Shown here in pieces: positions 37,940 to 45,798 of a stretch of 64,000 nt of DNA. The translations under genes were made by a program, and so were the position numbers. The notes beneath the pieces are model-generated. The model was not told the origin of the DNA. It did not search any database and worked only from the letters and a program-made list of their open reading frames with translations. The DNA comes from Streptococcus oralis ATCC 35037. Lineage in GTDB: Bacteria > Bacillota > Bacilli > Lactobacillales > Streptococcaceae. How positions within the stretch are numbered: position 1 is the stretch's first letter; each line of letters begins with the position of its first letter. The stretch lies in the NCBI RefSeq assembly GCF_900637025.1, contig NZ_LR134336.1, forward strand, positions 1,646,501 to 1,710,500, in the 5' to 3' direction.

Positions 37940-38128
37940 TTAAACGCGTTCAACTTTACCTGATTTCAAAGCACGAGCTGAAGCCCAAACTTTTTTAGGT
38001 TTACCATCGATAAGAACAGTAACTTTTTGAAGGTTTGGTTTTACGGCACGTTTTGTTTGGTTCATCGCGTGTGAACGGTTGTTTCCTGATACAGTCTTAC
38101 GACCTGTAAAGTAACATACTTTAGCCAT
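37940..38128 (-). CDS. rpmB: 50S ribosomal protein L28
   Basis: 62 residues, full length ([24 protein letters not shown]...). Only one Cys (in VCYFTGR), so it is the zinc-independent form. Monocistronic between its own promoter and terminator. The leader contains a 10-bp palindrome GTGCTAGCAC. Confidence 0.97.
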   Translation of the reverse strand: MAKVCYFTGRKTVSGNNRSHAMNQTKRAVKPNLQKVTVLIDGKPKKVWASARALKSGKVERV

Positions 38129-38163
38129 TTTGTTTTCCTCCTATTAGATCTAATATAGCGGAT

Positions 38164-38215
38164 GTGCTAGCACCACATACCGTACTATGTTATCACACTT
38201 TCTCGAATTTATCAA
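38164..38215 (-). promoter_or_regulatory. rpmB promoter and leader palindrome
   Basis: Minus-strand TTGATA (38210-38215), 17-bp spacer, extended -10 TGATAACAT (TAACAT at 38187-38192). A perfect palindrome GTGCTAGCAC lies downstream (38164-38173) in the 5' leader. Confidence 0.7.
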
Positions 38216-38232
38216 GGGCCTAAACTATTTTT

Positions 38233-38907
38233 TTATTTAACGTAAACAACTCCAAGTTTACCAAAAGCGACTTCCCCACGGATAATCAAGGTTTTGTTTG
38301 TTGGCGCTACAGGAGCATCTGCCTTAGCTGCACCAAAGGAGGTTTCTACTTTCAAATCGACACGCCAGTGTTGTGGAACATAGACAGTTGCATTCCCGAA
38401 GGCCACTTCAATATTTAAAGTTGCAAAATCACCTAACATCTCTGCATTATCATAGTAGATTTTAGCATCCCCAAAAGCGACTTCCACTTGGTCATCTACG
38501 AGATCTTGATCTTGCTTATAGAAGGTCCCGCTACCAAAAGCGACTTCCTTATCCGTGACGACTGTTTTTTTCCCATCGTACCACCATTTTTTTTCATTCC
38601 AGAACTTACTTGAGTGAGTAAGATAACCAACACCGAGTACCACCAAGATGCTAGCCCAGATGAGAGAATGATTGGTAACTGGTAACAAGTCATAAGCGTA
38701 ATTTGCAATGATGAGCGCTAGTAACCCTGTAAAAACTGCCGAAGTGAGATGGCGTCTAAGGATGGACTCAATGGACTTATAAGCAAAAAAAACAATACCT
38801 AGTAAAGGCCATATCTTACCATCCAAAGAAGGAATGCCAAAATTCCCTTGCAGCAAGATCCAAGCTGCTAAAACCAATAAAACAATACCAAATGCTTTCT
38901 TTTTCAT
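38233..38907 (-). CDS. LiaF-like membrane protein paired with a LytTR regulator
   Basis: 224 residues: four membrane segments in the first 105 residues, then a cytoplasmic or surface C-terminal domain built on repeated VAFG/SFG strands about every 20 residues (EVAFGSGTFY, EVAFGDAKIYY, EVAFGNATVYV, ETSFGAAKAD, EVAFGKLGVVYV), the LiaF/DUF2154-type beta structure. LiaF-type proteins inhibit a partner regulator. The LytTR gene ends 5 nt upstream, so it may play the membrane-inhibitor part for that regulator. That role is inferred from context. Confidence 0.85.
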   Translation of the reverse strand: MKKKAFGIVLLVLAAWILLQGNFGIPSLDGKIWPLLGIVFFAYKSIESILRRHLTSAVFTGLLALIIANYAYDLLPVTNHSLIWASILVVLGVGYLTHSSKFWNEKKWWYDGKKTVVTDKEVAFGSGTFYKQDQDLVDDQVEVAFGDAKIYYDNAEMLGDFATLNIEVAFGNATVYVPQHWRVDLKVETSFGAAKADAPVAPTNKTLIIRGEVAFGKLGVVYVK

Positions 38908-38912
38908 GCTTT

Positions 38913-39359
38913 TTACCTCATGTTTCTTAGATTTTCTTTTAGGAGGGATTGGTAATGCCGTGAGACATGAACCTCCTTGTGCGTCTGATAAAAGGAAATG
39001 GTGCCCGTTCCTGAAAAGGACTTGTCCACTGAGTAAATCTGACGGATGTTTGCTATCGTTGACTTGGAAACTCGACTAAAATAGCGAGGTAAGATGGACT
39101 CCAACTCATAAAGTTTGAGACGAACTTCATAGGCTTCCTTCTGGTTATGAGCATAAATCTTGCTCCCTTCTGTTTCAAAGAAGAGAATTTCTGACAGATC
39201 TAGATAATATTCACCTGTCCCCTTGTAAAAAGTCAACCTCGGAGCCTTTGACTCTTGCAAAAGTCGTTGCAAGTCTGCAATTTCATCTGTCAAAGTGGGG
39301 GTCTTGATGACAATTTCAGTCTCCTCTAAATTGTCGTCAATCTCAATTCGTAACTTCAT
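38913..39359 (-). CDS. LytTR-family DNA-binding regulator without receiver domain
   Basis: 148 residues; C-terminal LytTR domain (about 50-148: YLDLSEILFFETEGSKIYAHN ... RYFSRVSKSTIANIRQIYSVD). The N-terminal part has no receiver Asp or response-regulator fold. The frame opens with GTG at 39362, but ATG at 39359 is better spaced from AAAGGAG. Its gene is followed by a LiaF-like membrane protein, a regulator/inhibitor layout known in streptococcal LytTR regulatory systems (HdrRM, BrsRM). A 21-bp-period direct repeat lies upstream of its own promoter. Confidence 0.9.
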   Translation of the reverse strand: MKLRIEIDDNLEETEIVIKTPTLTDEIADLQRLLQESKAPRLTFYKGTGEYYLDLSEILFFETEGSKIYAHNQKEAYEVRLKLYELESILPRYFSRVSKSTIANIRQIYSVDKSFSGTGTISFYQTHKEVHVSRHYQSLLKENLRNMR

Positions 39360-39379
39360 CACATCTCCTTTCTGACTCT

Positions 39380-39408
39380 ACTATATCAAAGCTAAGTTAG
39401 GAATACAA
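39380..39408 (-). promoter_or_regulatory. Promoter of the LytTR/LiaF-like pair
   Basis: Minus-strand -35 TTGTAT (39403-39408), 17-bp spacer, extended -10 TGATATAGT (TATAGT at 39380-39385). Confidence 0.7.
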
Positions 39409-39419
39409 GGGCAAAAAAG

Positions 39420-39450
39420 CAAGTGGTCAATTTGAAGCAGTAAGTGGTTG
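39420..39450 (-). promoter_or_regulatory. LytTR-type direct-repeat operator candidate
   Basis: ACCACTT occurs at 39421-39427 and 39442-39448 (minus strand, flanks TGACCACTTG and CAACCACTTA), spaced 21 bp start to start. The near copy ends 12 bp upstream of the -35. Paired repeats two helical turns apart are the hallmark of LytTR sites (AgrA, ComE). Confidence 0.65.
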
Positions 39451-39472
39451 TAGGACTAGCTTAACTTACATA

Positions 39473-39976
39473 TCAGAATAGGAAGAAAAGGAATCCCCAC
39501 ACCAGACCACAAGCATAGCCAGCGATGACATCCTTGGGATAATGAACACCCCCTAAAACCCTCACCAGTCCCAGTAAAGCTGAAAAGACCAAGCATGCTA
39601 AGCCAACAGGTAGACTAGCATGCAGACAGATCATGGAGATGATAGTTGCCGAAAAGACATGGCGACTGGGCATCGACTGTCCCGAACTATCCTTTTCAAG
39701 CAGAGGACTGATGTCCCAAGTTTCATAAGGTCGCGGGTGGTTGATTTTCTTACGAAAAAGAGACAAAATCACAAAACCTGATGCAGGGATAAGCACATAA
39801 ACCCCAACTTGCTGACCCAGTCCTAGTTTCAGATAAGTAGTGACTAGCAAGGTCAGATAGACCAGGGGCATGGTGACCGTCATCAAACGATTGAAATTAA
39901 GCAATAGAAATAAAAGGGTGGGATGGCTAGTTAGTTTAGAGCTAAGGTTGCTATACCATTCTTGATAATTTTTCAT
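39473..39976 (-). CDS. PAP2-family membrane phosphatase
   Basis: 167 residues, about five membrane segments. The three acid-phosphatase motifs are present: KKINHPRPYE (KX6RP-like), MPSRH (PSGH-type) and RVLGGVHYPKDV (SRX5HX3D-type). Likely dephosphorylates a lipid phosphate or undecaprenyl-diphosphate at the outer membrane face. Its promoter overlaps the terminator of the upstream ABC exporter gene. A bacitracin-type role is possible but not shown. Confidence 0.9.
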   Translation of the reverse strand: MKNYQEWYSNLSSKLTSHPTLLFLLLNFNRLMTVTMPLVYLTLLVTTYLKLGLGQQVGVYVLIPASGFVILSLFRKKINHPRPYETWDISPLLEKDSSGQSMPSRHVFSATIISMICLHASLPVGLACLVFSALLGLVRVLGGVHYPKDVIAGYACGLVWGFLFFLF

Positions 39977-40030
39977 GTATTCTTCTCATTATCACTTTAT
40001 TTTTACCTCTAGGTGAGGCGCTTGTCTTCT

Positions 40031-40059
40031 AGTATAGTGCAGAAAAAGAAGGCCGTCAA
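40031..40059 (-). promoter_or_regulatory. PAP2 promoter embedded in the ABC-exporter terminator
   Basis: Minus-strand -35 TTGACG (40054-40059), 17-bp spacer, -10 TATACT (40031-40036). The -35 is exactly the loop of the hairpin at 40044-40069. Confidence 0.65.
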
Positions 40060-40069
40060 GCCTTCTTTT
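40044..40069 (-). terminator. Terminator of the MarR/ABC exporter operon
   Basis: Minus-strand AAAAGAAGGC / GCCTTCTTTT, perfect 10-bp stem with a 6-nt loop and T-tail, just past the stop of the second ABC gene. Confidence 0.9.
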
Positions 40070-40072
40070 GAT

Positions 40073-41833
40073 TTATTCTTCTGCTTCGTCTTCTGTAAAC
40101 TGACTATTGTACAAGTCAGCGTAGAAGCCACCTTGCGCCATTAGTTCCTCATGATTGCCTTGTTCGATGATATTCCCATCTTTCATGACAAGAATCAAGT
40201 CAGCATTACGGATAGTTGACAAGCGGTGGGCGATGACAAAGGAAGTTCGACCCTCCATCAAACGATCCATGGCTTTTTGAATCAACTCCTCTGTACGTGT
40301 GTCGACTGAAGATGTCGCTTCATCCAAAATCAAGAGTGGTGCATCCTTAAGAAGTGCACGAGCAATGGTCAAGAGTTGTTTTTGCCCAACAGACAAGGTC
40401 ACAGTGTCATCCAAAACCGTATCGTAGCCGTCTGGCAAGGTCATGATAAAGTGGTGGATTCCCACTGCCTTGCTGGCTTCAATCATTCGTTCATCACTAA
40501 TCCCTGTTTGGTTGTAGATGAGATTATCACGAATGGTTCCTTCAAAGAGCCAAGTATCCTGCAAGACCATTGAAAAGGCATCGTGCACTTCAGAGCGCTT
40601 CATGTCCTTGGTATCCACACCATCAATGCGGATACTTCCCTTATCTAGCTCATAGAACTTCATCAAAAGATTGACAATGGTTGTCTTCCCAGCCCCAGTC
40701 GGTCCAACGATTGCGACCTTTTGACCTGCATGAGCTGTCGCAGAAAAATCATGGATGATGGTGCGCTCTGGTGTATAGCCAAAGGACACGTGATCAAAGA
40801 CTACTTCCCCTTTCATGTCGCTCAATTGTCTCTCCTTATGAGATTCATCCTGCATCTCAGCTTCAGCTAGAAATTCTAATACACGAGTCATGGCTGCACT
40901 CGCTTGTTGCAGGCTCGTAATCCCTTGGGCAATCTGTGACAGAGGTTGGGAGAAGGTCCGTACGTAAACCATAAAGGCTACGATAATCCCTATAGTGATA
41001 TGCCCTTCTAACGCCAGCGCGGCCCCAACGATGATGACTAAGACATAACTAAAGTTCCCAACAAAGAACATGGCTGGCATCATGATACCAGAGATAAATT
41101 GAGATTTCCAGATACTGTCATGCAAGTCTTGGTTTAACCCTGCAAATCTCGCTTTGGAGGTGTCCACTGCGTTGTAGCTGGTCACTACATTATGGCCAGA
41201 GTACATCTCTTCCACATAACCATTGACGGCTGCTAGATTATTTTGTTGGGCTTTAAAATAACCCTGTGACTTGGCCATGATTACGGAAACCGCCGCAAAA
41301 CCAACAAGCGTAGAGACCACTGTTACGAGAGCTAAAATCCAGTTCATCCCAAACATGGTCACCAAGACAGCAATCAACAAGAAACTAGCTGAAAGAACTG
41401 TCCCTAGACTTTGGTTGAGAGATTGCGCTGCTGTATCCACATCATTGGTCACGCGCGAAAGGGTGTCTCCTTGTGAATGACGGTCAAAATAGCCAAGTGG
41501 CAAACGATTGATTTTTTCAGCGATAGCCGTCCGCAAGCGTTTTGAAAAATGTTGGATACTCGTTGAAAATATATAGGCCTGTGTATAATTAAGGATAGCT
41601 CCAAACACATATAGGACAACCAAAAATCCAGCAATGTTTGACACAGCTACCAAGTCGATTTCTGTAGCCAAGCCATCTGAAATCAAGTTAGTAATTTCTT
41701 TAATCTTAGTTGGACCATAAACGGTAATGATGCTTGAAATGACTGCAGCCACAACTGCTATTAGGAGAGGAAGTTGGAGGCCTGCCATATAAGGTTTGCA
41801 CTGTTTCCAGACCGAAACTTTTTTATTTTCCAT
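40073..41833 (-). CDS. Heterodimeric ABC exporter, subunit with the catalytic Walker B
   Basis: 586 residues: six-helix exporter membrane domain (about 1-320) and an ATPase domain. Walker A GPTGAGKTT, Walker B LLILDEATSSVD with the catalytic Glu, and H-loop VIAHRLSTI are intact, but the signature is LSVGQKQ instead of LSGGQ. Its partner (overlapping by 11 nt upstream) has the opposite defects, so together they form one working and one degenerate ATP site, the usual plan of heterodimeric multidrug/peptide exporters. I chose the ATG at 41833 since GGAGGAATT lies upstream and the longer frame runs into the partner gene. Confidence 0.93.
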   Translation of the reverse strand: MENKKVSVWKQCKPYMAGLQLPLLIAVVAAVISSIITVYGPTKIKEITNLISDGLATEIDLVAVSNIAGFLVVLYVFGAILNYTQAYIFSTSIQHFSKRLRTAIAEKINRLPLGYFDRHSQGDTLSRVTNDVDTAAQSLNQSLGTVLSASFLLIAVLVTMFGMNWILALVTVVSTLVGFAAVSVIMAKSQGYFKAQQNNLAAVNGYVEEMYSGHNVVTSYNAVDTSKARFAGLNQDLHDSIWKSQFISGIMMPAMFFVGNFSYVLVIIVGAALALEGHITIGIIVAFMVYVRTFSQPLSQIAQGITSLQQASAAMTRVLEFLAEAEMQDESHKERQLSDMKGEVVFDHVSFGYTPERTIIHDFSATAHAGQKVAIVGPTGAGKTTIVNLLMKFYELDKGSIRIDGVDTKDMKRSEVHDAFSMVLQDTWLFEGTIRDNLIYNQTGISDERMIEASKAVGIHHFIMTLPDGYDTVLDDTVTLSVGQKQLLTIARALLKDAPLLILDEATSSVDTRTEELIQKAMDRLMEGRTSFVIAHRLSTIRNADLILVMKDGNIIEQGNHEELMAQGGFYADLYNSQFTEDEAEE

Positions 41834-43592
41834 GTTCCAATTCCTCCTTCGATAGTTGTGAGTAGGCAATTTCTTGGTAGACTTCGTTGGTTGCAAGAAG
41901 TTCCTTGTGGGTGCCTTGTCCCACGACTTTACCTTGATCCAAAACTAAGATCAGGTCGGCGTCCATAATGGTAGAAATCCGTTGCGCTACGATGAGCTTG
42001 GTCATGGATTTTGTTTTCTCAGCTAGCTCTTGGCGAAGGACACGATCTGTCTTGTAGTCCAAGGCTGAGAAGGAATCATCAAAGATGAGAATCTCTGGTT
42101 TACGAGCCAAGGCACGCGCAATGGCTAAACGCTGTCTTTGACCTCCTGAGAAGTTGGTTCCGCCTTGAGCCACTTCTGATGCAAGACCTGCTTCCTTGTC
42201 TTCGATGAAGCTTTTAGACTGGGCCAATTCCAAGGATTGCCACATAGCAGCTTCGCTTAGAGGAGTTTCTTTGCTCTTACCAAAGTCCAAGTTCCCCTTG
42301 ACATCTCCTGAGAAGAGGACTGCTTTTTGAGGGATATAGCCGACCTTATTGCGCAAATCTTCCAAATCGTAATCTTGCACATTAACTCCGTCCACTAGGA
42401 TTTGTCCATCTGAAACGTCGTAAAAACGTGGCAAGAGGTTGACAAGCGTAGACTTACCTGATCCAGTCGATCCGATGAAGGCTACGGTTTGACCCGCTTC
42501 TGCTTTGAAAGTGACATGTTCCACGACTGCTTCTGAGTTTTTAGAGTAGCGGAAGGTTACATCGCGGAATTCCACTTGTCCTTGAACTGAAGGATCCGCT
42601 GTCTGTGTATGACTAGGATTTTCAATAGAAGAATGCAGATCCAATACTTGATTGATACGTCCTGCCGAAACCAAGGTACGAGGAAGAACAATAAAGAGTG
42701 CTCCCATGAGAAGGAATCCCATCACGACCTGCATAGCATAGGACATGAAGACCACCATATCACTAAAGAGTGGCAGACGTTCTGCCAAACTTGCATCGTT
42801 GATAATGTAGGCACCAATCCAGTAAATAGCTAAACTTAGTCCACTGGAAATCGCCATCATAATCGGGTTCATAATGGCCATCAATCGATTGACAAAGAGA
42901 TTGAGACGTGTTACCTCATCGTTGGCTGCTTCGAATTTTTCATCTTGGTAATCTTCGGCATTGTATGCGCGAACAACTCGAATCCCAGTCAAGCTTTCAC
43001 GAGTGATGCTATTGAGTTTATCTGTCAATTTTTGGATAACAGATTGTTTTGGAAAGGCCAGAGTCATAAGAACAGTGGTCATCAAGACATTGACAATAAC
43101 AGCCACAACGACCGCCCAGAGCCAGTATTCCGATTTCCCAAGGATTTTTCCAATGGCCCAGATAGCCATAATCGGCCCACGAGTAACCACTTGCAAGCCC
43201 ATGGTAAAGAGCATCTGTACCTGGGTAATATCATTGGTCGTCCGAGTCAAAAGACTTGGGATTGAAAAGCGCTTGATCTCTGTCTGTGAAAAATCTAAAA
43301 CGCGATGAAATACGTCTCTACGTAGATGGGTTGTATAGGATGCTGCAACACGAGCAGCAAAGAAACCCACCATAACAGATGAAAAGAAAGCCAATAAAGA
43401 CAAACCAATCATCTTCGCAGCTGGTGACCAGAGTTCACCCAACTGCGTTCCAGACGTTCCCAGTAATTCTGTAATTTGCGAAATATAAGTCGGCACCTCT
43501 AACTCGAGATAGACCGAGAAACAAGTGAACAGAATCGTAAGGACAATCATTCCCCACTCTTTTCCTGTAATACGTTTAGCGAGTTTCTTCAT
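41823..43592 (-). CDS. Heterodimeric ABC exporter, subunit with degenerate ATP site
   Basis: 589 residues: exporter membrane domain (about 1-315) and ATPase domain. Walker A GSTGSGKST and signature FSGGQRQR are canonical, but Walker B reads LIFDDSFSALD (Asp in place of the catalytic Glu) and the H-loop is IVAQRISTI (Gln for His). Its Walker elements thus contribute to the non-hydrolysing site, completed by the SVGQ signature of the partner. The gene overlaps the marR gene by 17 nt and the partner by 11 nt; all three form one MarR-controlled operon. Probably drug or toxic-compound efflux. Confidence 0.93.
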   Translation of the reverse strand: MKKLAKRITGKEWGMIVLTILFTCFSVYLELEVPTYISQITELLGTSGTQLGELWSPAAKMIGLSLLAFFSSVMVGFFAARVAASYTTHLRRDVFHRVLDFSQTEIKRFSIPSLLTRTTNDITQVQMLFTMGLQVVTRGPIMAIWAIGKILGKSEYWLWAVVVAVIVNVLMTTVLMTLAFPKQSVIQKLTDKLNSITRESLTGIRVVRAYNAEDYQDEKFEAANDEVTRLNLFVNRLMAIMNPIMMAISSGLSLAIYWIGAYIINDASLAERLPLFSDMVVFMSYAMQVVMGFLLMGALFIVLPRTLVSAGRINQVLDLHSSIENPSHTQTADPSVQGQVEFRDVTFRYSKNSEAVVEHVTFKAEAGQTVAFIGSTGSGKSTLVNLLPRFYDVSDGQILVDGVNVQDYDLEDLRNKVGYIPQKAVLFSGDVKGNLDFGKSKETPLSEAAMWQSLELAQSKSFIEDKEAGLASEVAQGGTNFSGGQRQRLAIARALARKPEILIFDDSFSALDYKTDRVLRQELAEKTKSMTKLIVAQRISTIMDADLILVLDQGKVVGQGTHKELLATNEVYQEIAYSQLSKEELEHGK

Positions 43593-44037
43593 TCTCTCCT
43601 CCTATCTTCTCAACATTTTCTTGCAACTGACCGAGAACCTTTTCAAAGATTGCCAAGTCTGACTTTGAAACCCCCTCTAGCAGACTCTGATCGATCCGAT
43701 CAAAAAAAGCCTTAACTTTTTGCATCTGCGAACGCGATTTCTCCGTCAGGCGAACAAATTTTGCCCGCTTATCGCTCGGGCTGGCCTCTAGCTCAACCAA
43801 ACCATTTTGCACCATACGCTTGACTAGATTACTCGCCACAGATTTGGTAATATTGAGTTCCTGCTCGATATCCTTAATCAAGACCAATTCCTCTTTTTGT
43901 TCACAATGATCTAAAAAACGCAGAACCTGCCCTTGCGGTCCACCCATAAATTCAATGCCACATCGCTTAGCTTCTTTCTGTACCATCAGATGAAGCTGGT
44001 GTCCAAAACGTTTGAACATTAACATCGGCTTGTCCAT
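43576..44037 (-). CDS. MarR-family transcriptional regulator of the ABC exporter
   Basis: 153 residues with the winged-helix core of MarR proteins (about 35-130: VLRFLDHCEQKEELVLIKDIEQELNITKS ... DKRAKFVRLTEKS). First gene of the operon with the two exporter subunits, so likely senses an exported compound and derepresses the operon. Three related inverted repeats lie in its promoter region. Start ATG behind AAAGGAG. Confidence 0.93.
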   Translation of the reverse strand: MDKPMLMFKRFGHQLHLMVQKEAKRCGIEFMGGPQGQVLRFLDHCEQKEELVLIKDIEQELNITKSVASNLVKRMVQNGLVELEASPSDKRAKFVRLTEKSRSQMQKVKAFFDRIDQSLLEGVSKSDLAIFEKVLGQLQENVEKIGGENEETR

Positions 44038-44061
44038 GATTGCTCCTTTCTTACGATAAAT

Positions 44062-44151
44062 ATAGTTCTCACAAGAACTATTTAAGTTCCCATGAGAACT
44101 ATTTTATCGTTTTCAGAAAAGATGTCAAGAAAAAAAGTTTCCAAGAGAACT
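44062..44151. promoter_or_regulatory. Three MarR-type operators around the exporter operon promoter
   Basis: Site 1: ATAGTTCT-CACA-AGAACTAT (44062-44081, perfect). Site 2: AGTTC-N6-GAACT (44085-44100). Site 3: AGTTT-N6-GAACT (44136-44151). Each is a copy of the same motif, AGTTC....GAACT. Site 2 abuts the -10 and site 1 lies in the leader, fitting autorepression; site 3 lies upstream of both the -35 and the divergent promoter. Confidence 0.78.
44101..44128 (-). promoter_or_regulatory. Promoter of the MarR/ABC exporter operon
   Basis: Minus-strand TTGACA (44123-44128), 16-bp spacer, TAAAAT (44101-44106). Confidence 0.75.
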
Positions 44152-44164
44152 ATTTTAGTTTAAA

Positions 44165-44193
44165 TTGACATTAGGCAATATTTTTTCTATAAT
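44165..44193 (+). promoter_or_regulatory. Consensus promoter of the divergent membrane protein gene
   Basis: Plus-strand TTGACA (44165-44170), 17-bp spacer, TATAAT (44188-44193): a full consensus. Operator site 3 ends 13 bp upstream of its -35. Confidence 0.9.
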
Positions 44194-44251
44194 AAGCACT
44201 AACTACTGTGGATAGAAATCCATTCACTCGATGAAGGGAGAAAACTTTCAA

Positions 44252-44935
44252 ATGAAACCAGAAGAACAAAGAGTTTTAGGAATCTTAGCAACCATTTTTG
44301 GAGCCATCGCACTTTTAGGATCTTGGATCCCATTTATTAACTATCTATCGTTTTTCATCGCCATTGTTGCATTTATCTTGGGGATTATCGGTCTTATCGT
44401 CAACCTCAAAAAACGGAAAACAATGGCCATTATCGGAACATCCCTTGCAGTTGCTTCAGTTGTACTTTTCTTTACGACCCAGGTACTGTACGCTAATGTC
44501 TACAAAGAGTTTGTCAGGGAGTTTAACCGTTCCTATAGAGAGGCAAGTTCCTCAATGGAACGCGAAGAAGAAAGCGACTTGACAGATGATAGCGCCTATC
44601 CCATCCCAGAGGAGGAAGAAGACGATAACTTCACTTGGACCCAAGAACAGTTCGACGCCTTAATCGAAGGTGACCTTGACAACAAAGGAAAAGGTGGTAC
44701 CAACTACAAGGATATTATCAAAAAACACGGACTACCAGACTCCGAATTTGACTCCACTATCGGAGGTTATAATACGAGAAAAATCACCTATATCTCCATT
44801 GGAGACAAGATCAAGACCGTTACCTTAACTTTTGCAAAACAGGACAATGGACAGCTCTTGCTCGTCCAAAAACATGCAGTCGGTCTAGGTCTAGAAAAAA
44901 GCAAGAAACAAAACGATTCTGAAACCAGAGTTTAA
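44252..44935 (+). CDS. DUF4190-like membrane protein with acidic linker and soluble C-terminal domain
   Basis: 227 residues. Two or three membrane segments (about 8-25, 29-50 and 58-78) resemble DUF4190-type N-terminal modules; an acidic, charged linker (about 98-130) follows; the C-terminal domain (about 132-205, FTWTQEQFDALIEGDLDNKGKGG...) has the look of small SmpA/BLIP-like domains found on streptococcal lipoproteins, but this is a weak resemblance. I chose the ATG at 44252 because AAGGGAG precedes it; an in-frame ATG at 44231 lacks a ribosome site. Divergent from the MarR operon; shares a terminator with the yebC-family gene. Confidence 0.75.
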   Translation: MKPEEQRVLGILATIFGAIALLGSWIPFINYLSFFIAIVAFILGIIGLIVNLKKRKTMAIIGTSLAVASVVLFFTTQVLYANVYKEFVREFNRSYREASSSMEREEESDLTDDSAYPIPEEEEDDNFTWTQEQFDALIEGDLDNKGKGGTNYKDIIKKHGLPDSEFDSTIGGYNTRKITYISIGDKIKTVTLTFAKQDNGQLLLVQKHAVGLGLEKSKKQNDSETRV

Positions 44936-44949
44936 GTTCAAATATCAAA

Positions 44950-44982
44950 AAAAACGAACAGCTAGTAAAACTGTTCGTTTTT
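44950..44982. terminator. Bidirectional terminator
   Basis: AAAAACGAACAG / CTGTTCGTTTTT, perfect 12-bp stem with a 9-nt loop, between the convergent membrane-protein gene and the yebC-family gene. Confidence 0.93.
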
Positions 44983-44985
44983 CTA

Positions 44986-45702
44986 TTAGAATCCATCTAC
45001 GTTTGTGTAGATCTTTTGTACGTCTTCGTCGTCCTCAAGAACGCTGTAAAGTTTTTCAAAGGTTTCAAGGTCTTCGCCTGACAATTCCACTTCAGACTGA
45101 GGAATCATTTCCAATTCAGTCACTTGGAATTCTTCGATGCCAGACTCACGAAGGGCAACGATAGCCTTGTGGAGATCTGTTGGAGCAGTGTAAACAGTAA
45201 TTGTTCCTTCTTCTGCTTCTACATCGTCCACATCCACATCTGCTTCGAGCAAGAGTTCAAAGATGGCATCCGCATCTTCACCAGCAAATACGATCACACC
45301 CTTGTTGTCAAAGAGGTAAGAAACCGAACCTGAAGCACCCATGTTTCCGCCGTTTTTACCAAAAGCTGCACGGACATTAGCTGCGGTACGGTTGACGTTT
45401 GAAGTCAAGGTATCCACAATCAACATAGAACCATTTGGTCCAAATCCTTCGTAACGTCCTTCTGTAAAGGTTTCGTCTGTGTTTCCTTTTGCTTTATCAA
45501 TCGCTTTATCGATAACGTGTTTCGGCACTTGGGCTTGTTTCGCACGGTCGATAACGAATTTCAAAGCAGTGTTTGATTCTGGGTCTGGATCCCCTTTTTT
45601 AGCTGCTACATAGATTTCTACACCAAATTTTGCATATACTTTAGAGTTAGCTCCATCTTTAGCCGTTTTCTTGGCTACGATATTGGCCCATTTACGTCCC
45701 AT
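44986..45702 (-). CDS. YebC/PmpR-family protein
   Basis: 238 residues with the highly conserved YebC N-terminus ([27 protein letters not shown]), the [23 protein letters not shown] segment, and acidic central and C-terminal domains. Family members were annotated as transcriptional regulators, and some act in translation by easing ribosome stalling; either role is possible here. An extended -10 TGTTATAAT lies upstream (TATAAT at 45738-45743). Confidence 0.93.
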   Translation of the reverse strand: MGRKWANIVAKKTAKDGANSKVYAKFGVEIYVAAKKGDPDPESNTALKFVIDRAKQAQVPKHVIDKAIDKAKGNTDETFTEGRYEGFGPNGSMLIVDTLTSNVNRTAANVRAAFGKNGGNMGASGSVSYLFDNKGVIVFAGEDADAIFELLLEADVDVDDVEAEEGTITVYTAPTDLHKAIVALRESGIEEFQVTELEMIPQSEVELSGEDLETFEKLYSVLEDDEDVQKIYTNVDGF

Positions 45703-45798
45703 TAGGAATCTCCTTTTTTCACATTTTAATCTTTCTTATTATAACACAAGTTTTTTCGATTTTCACTAGAGGAAATGGATTTTGTTCAGCAAACCCAG

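Noticed and set aside
41449..41968. Short ORFs in alternative frames at the junction of the two ABC exporter genes
   Set aside because: The overlap of the two real genes explains this DNA; the extra frames have no ribosome sites or family signal.
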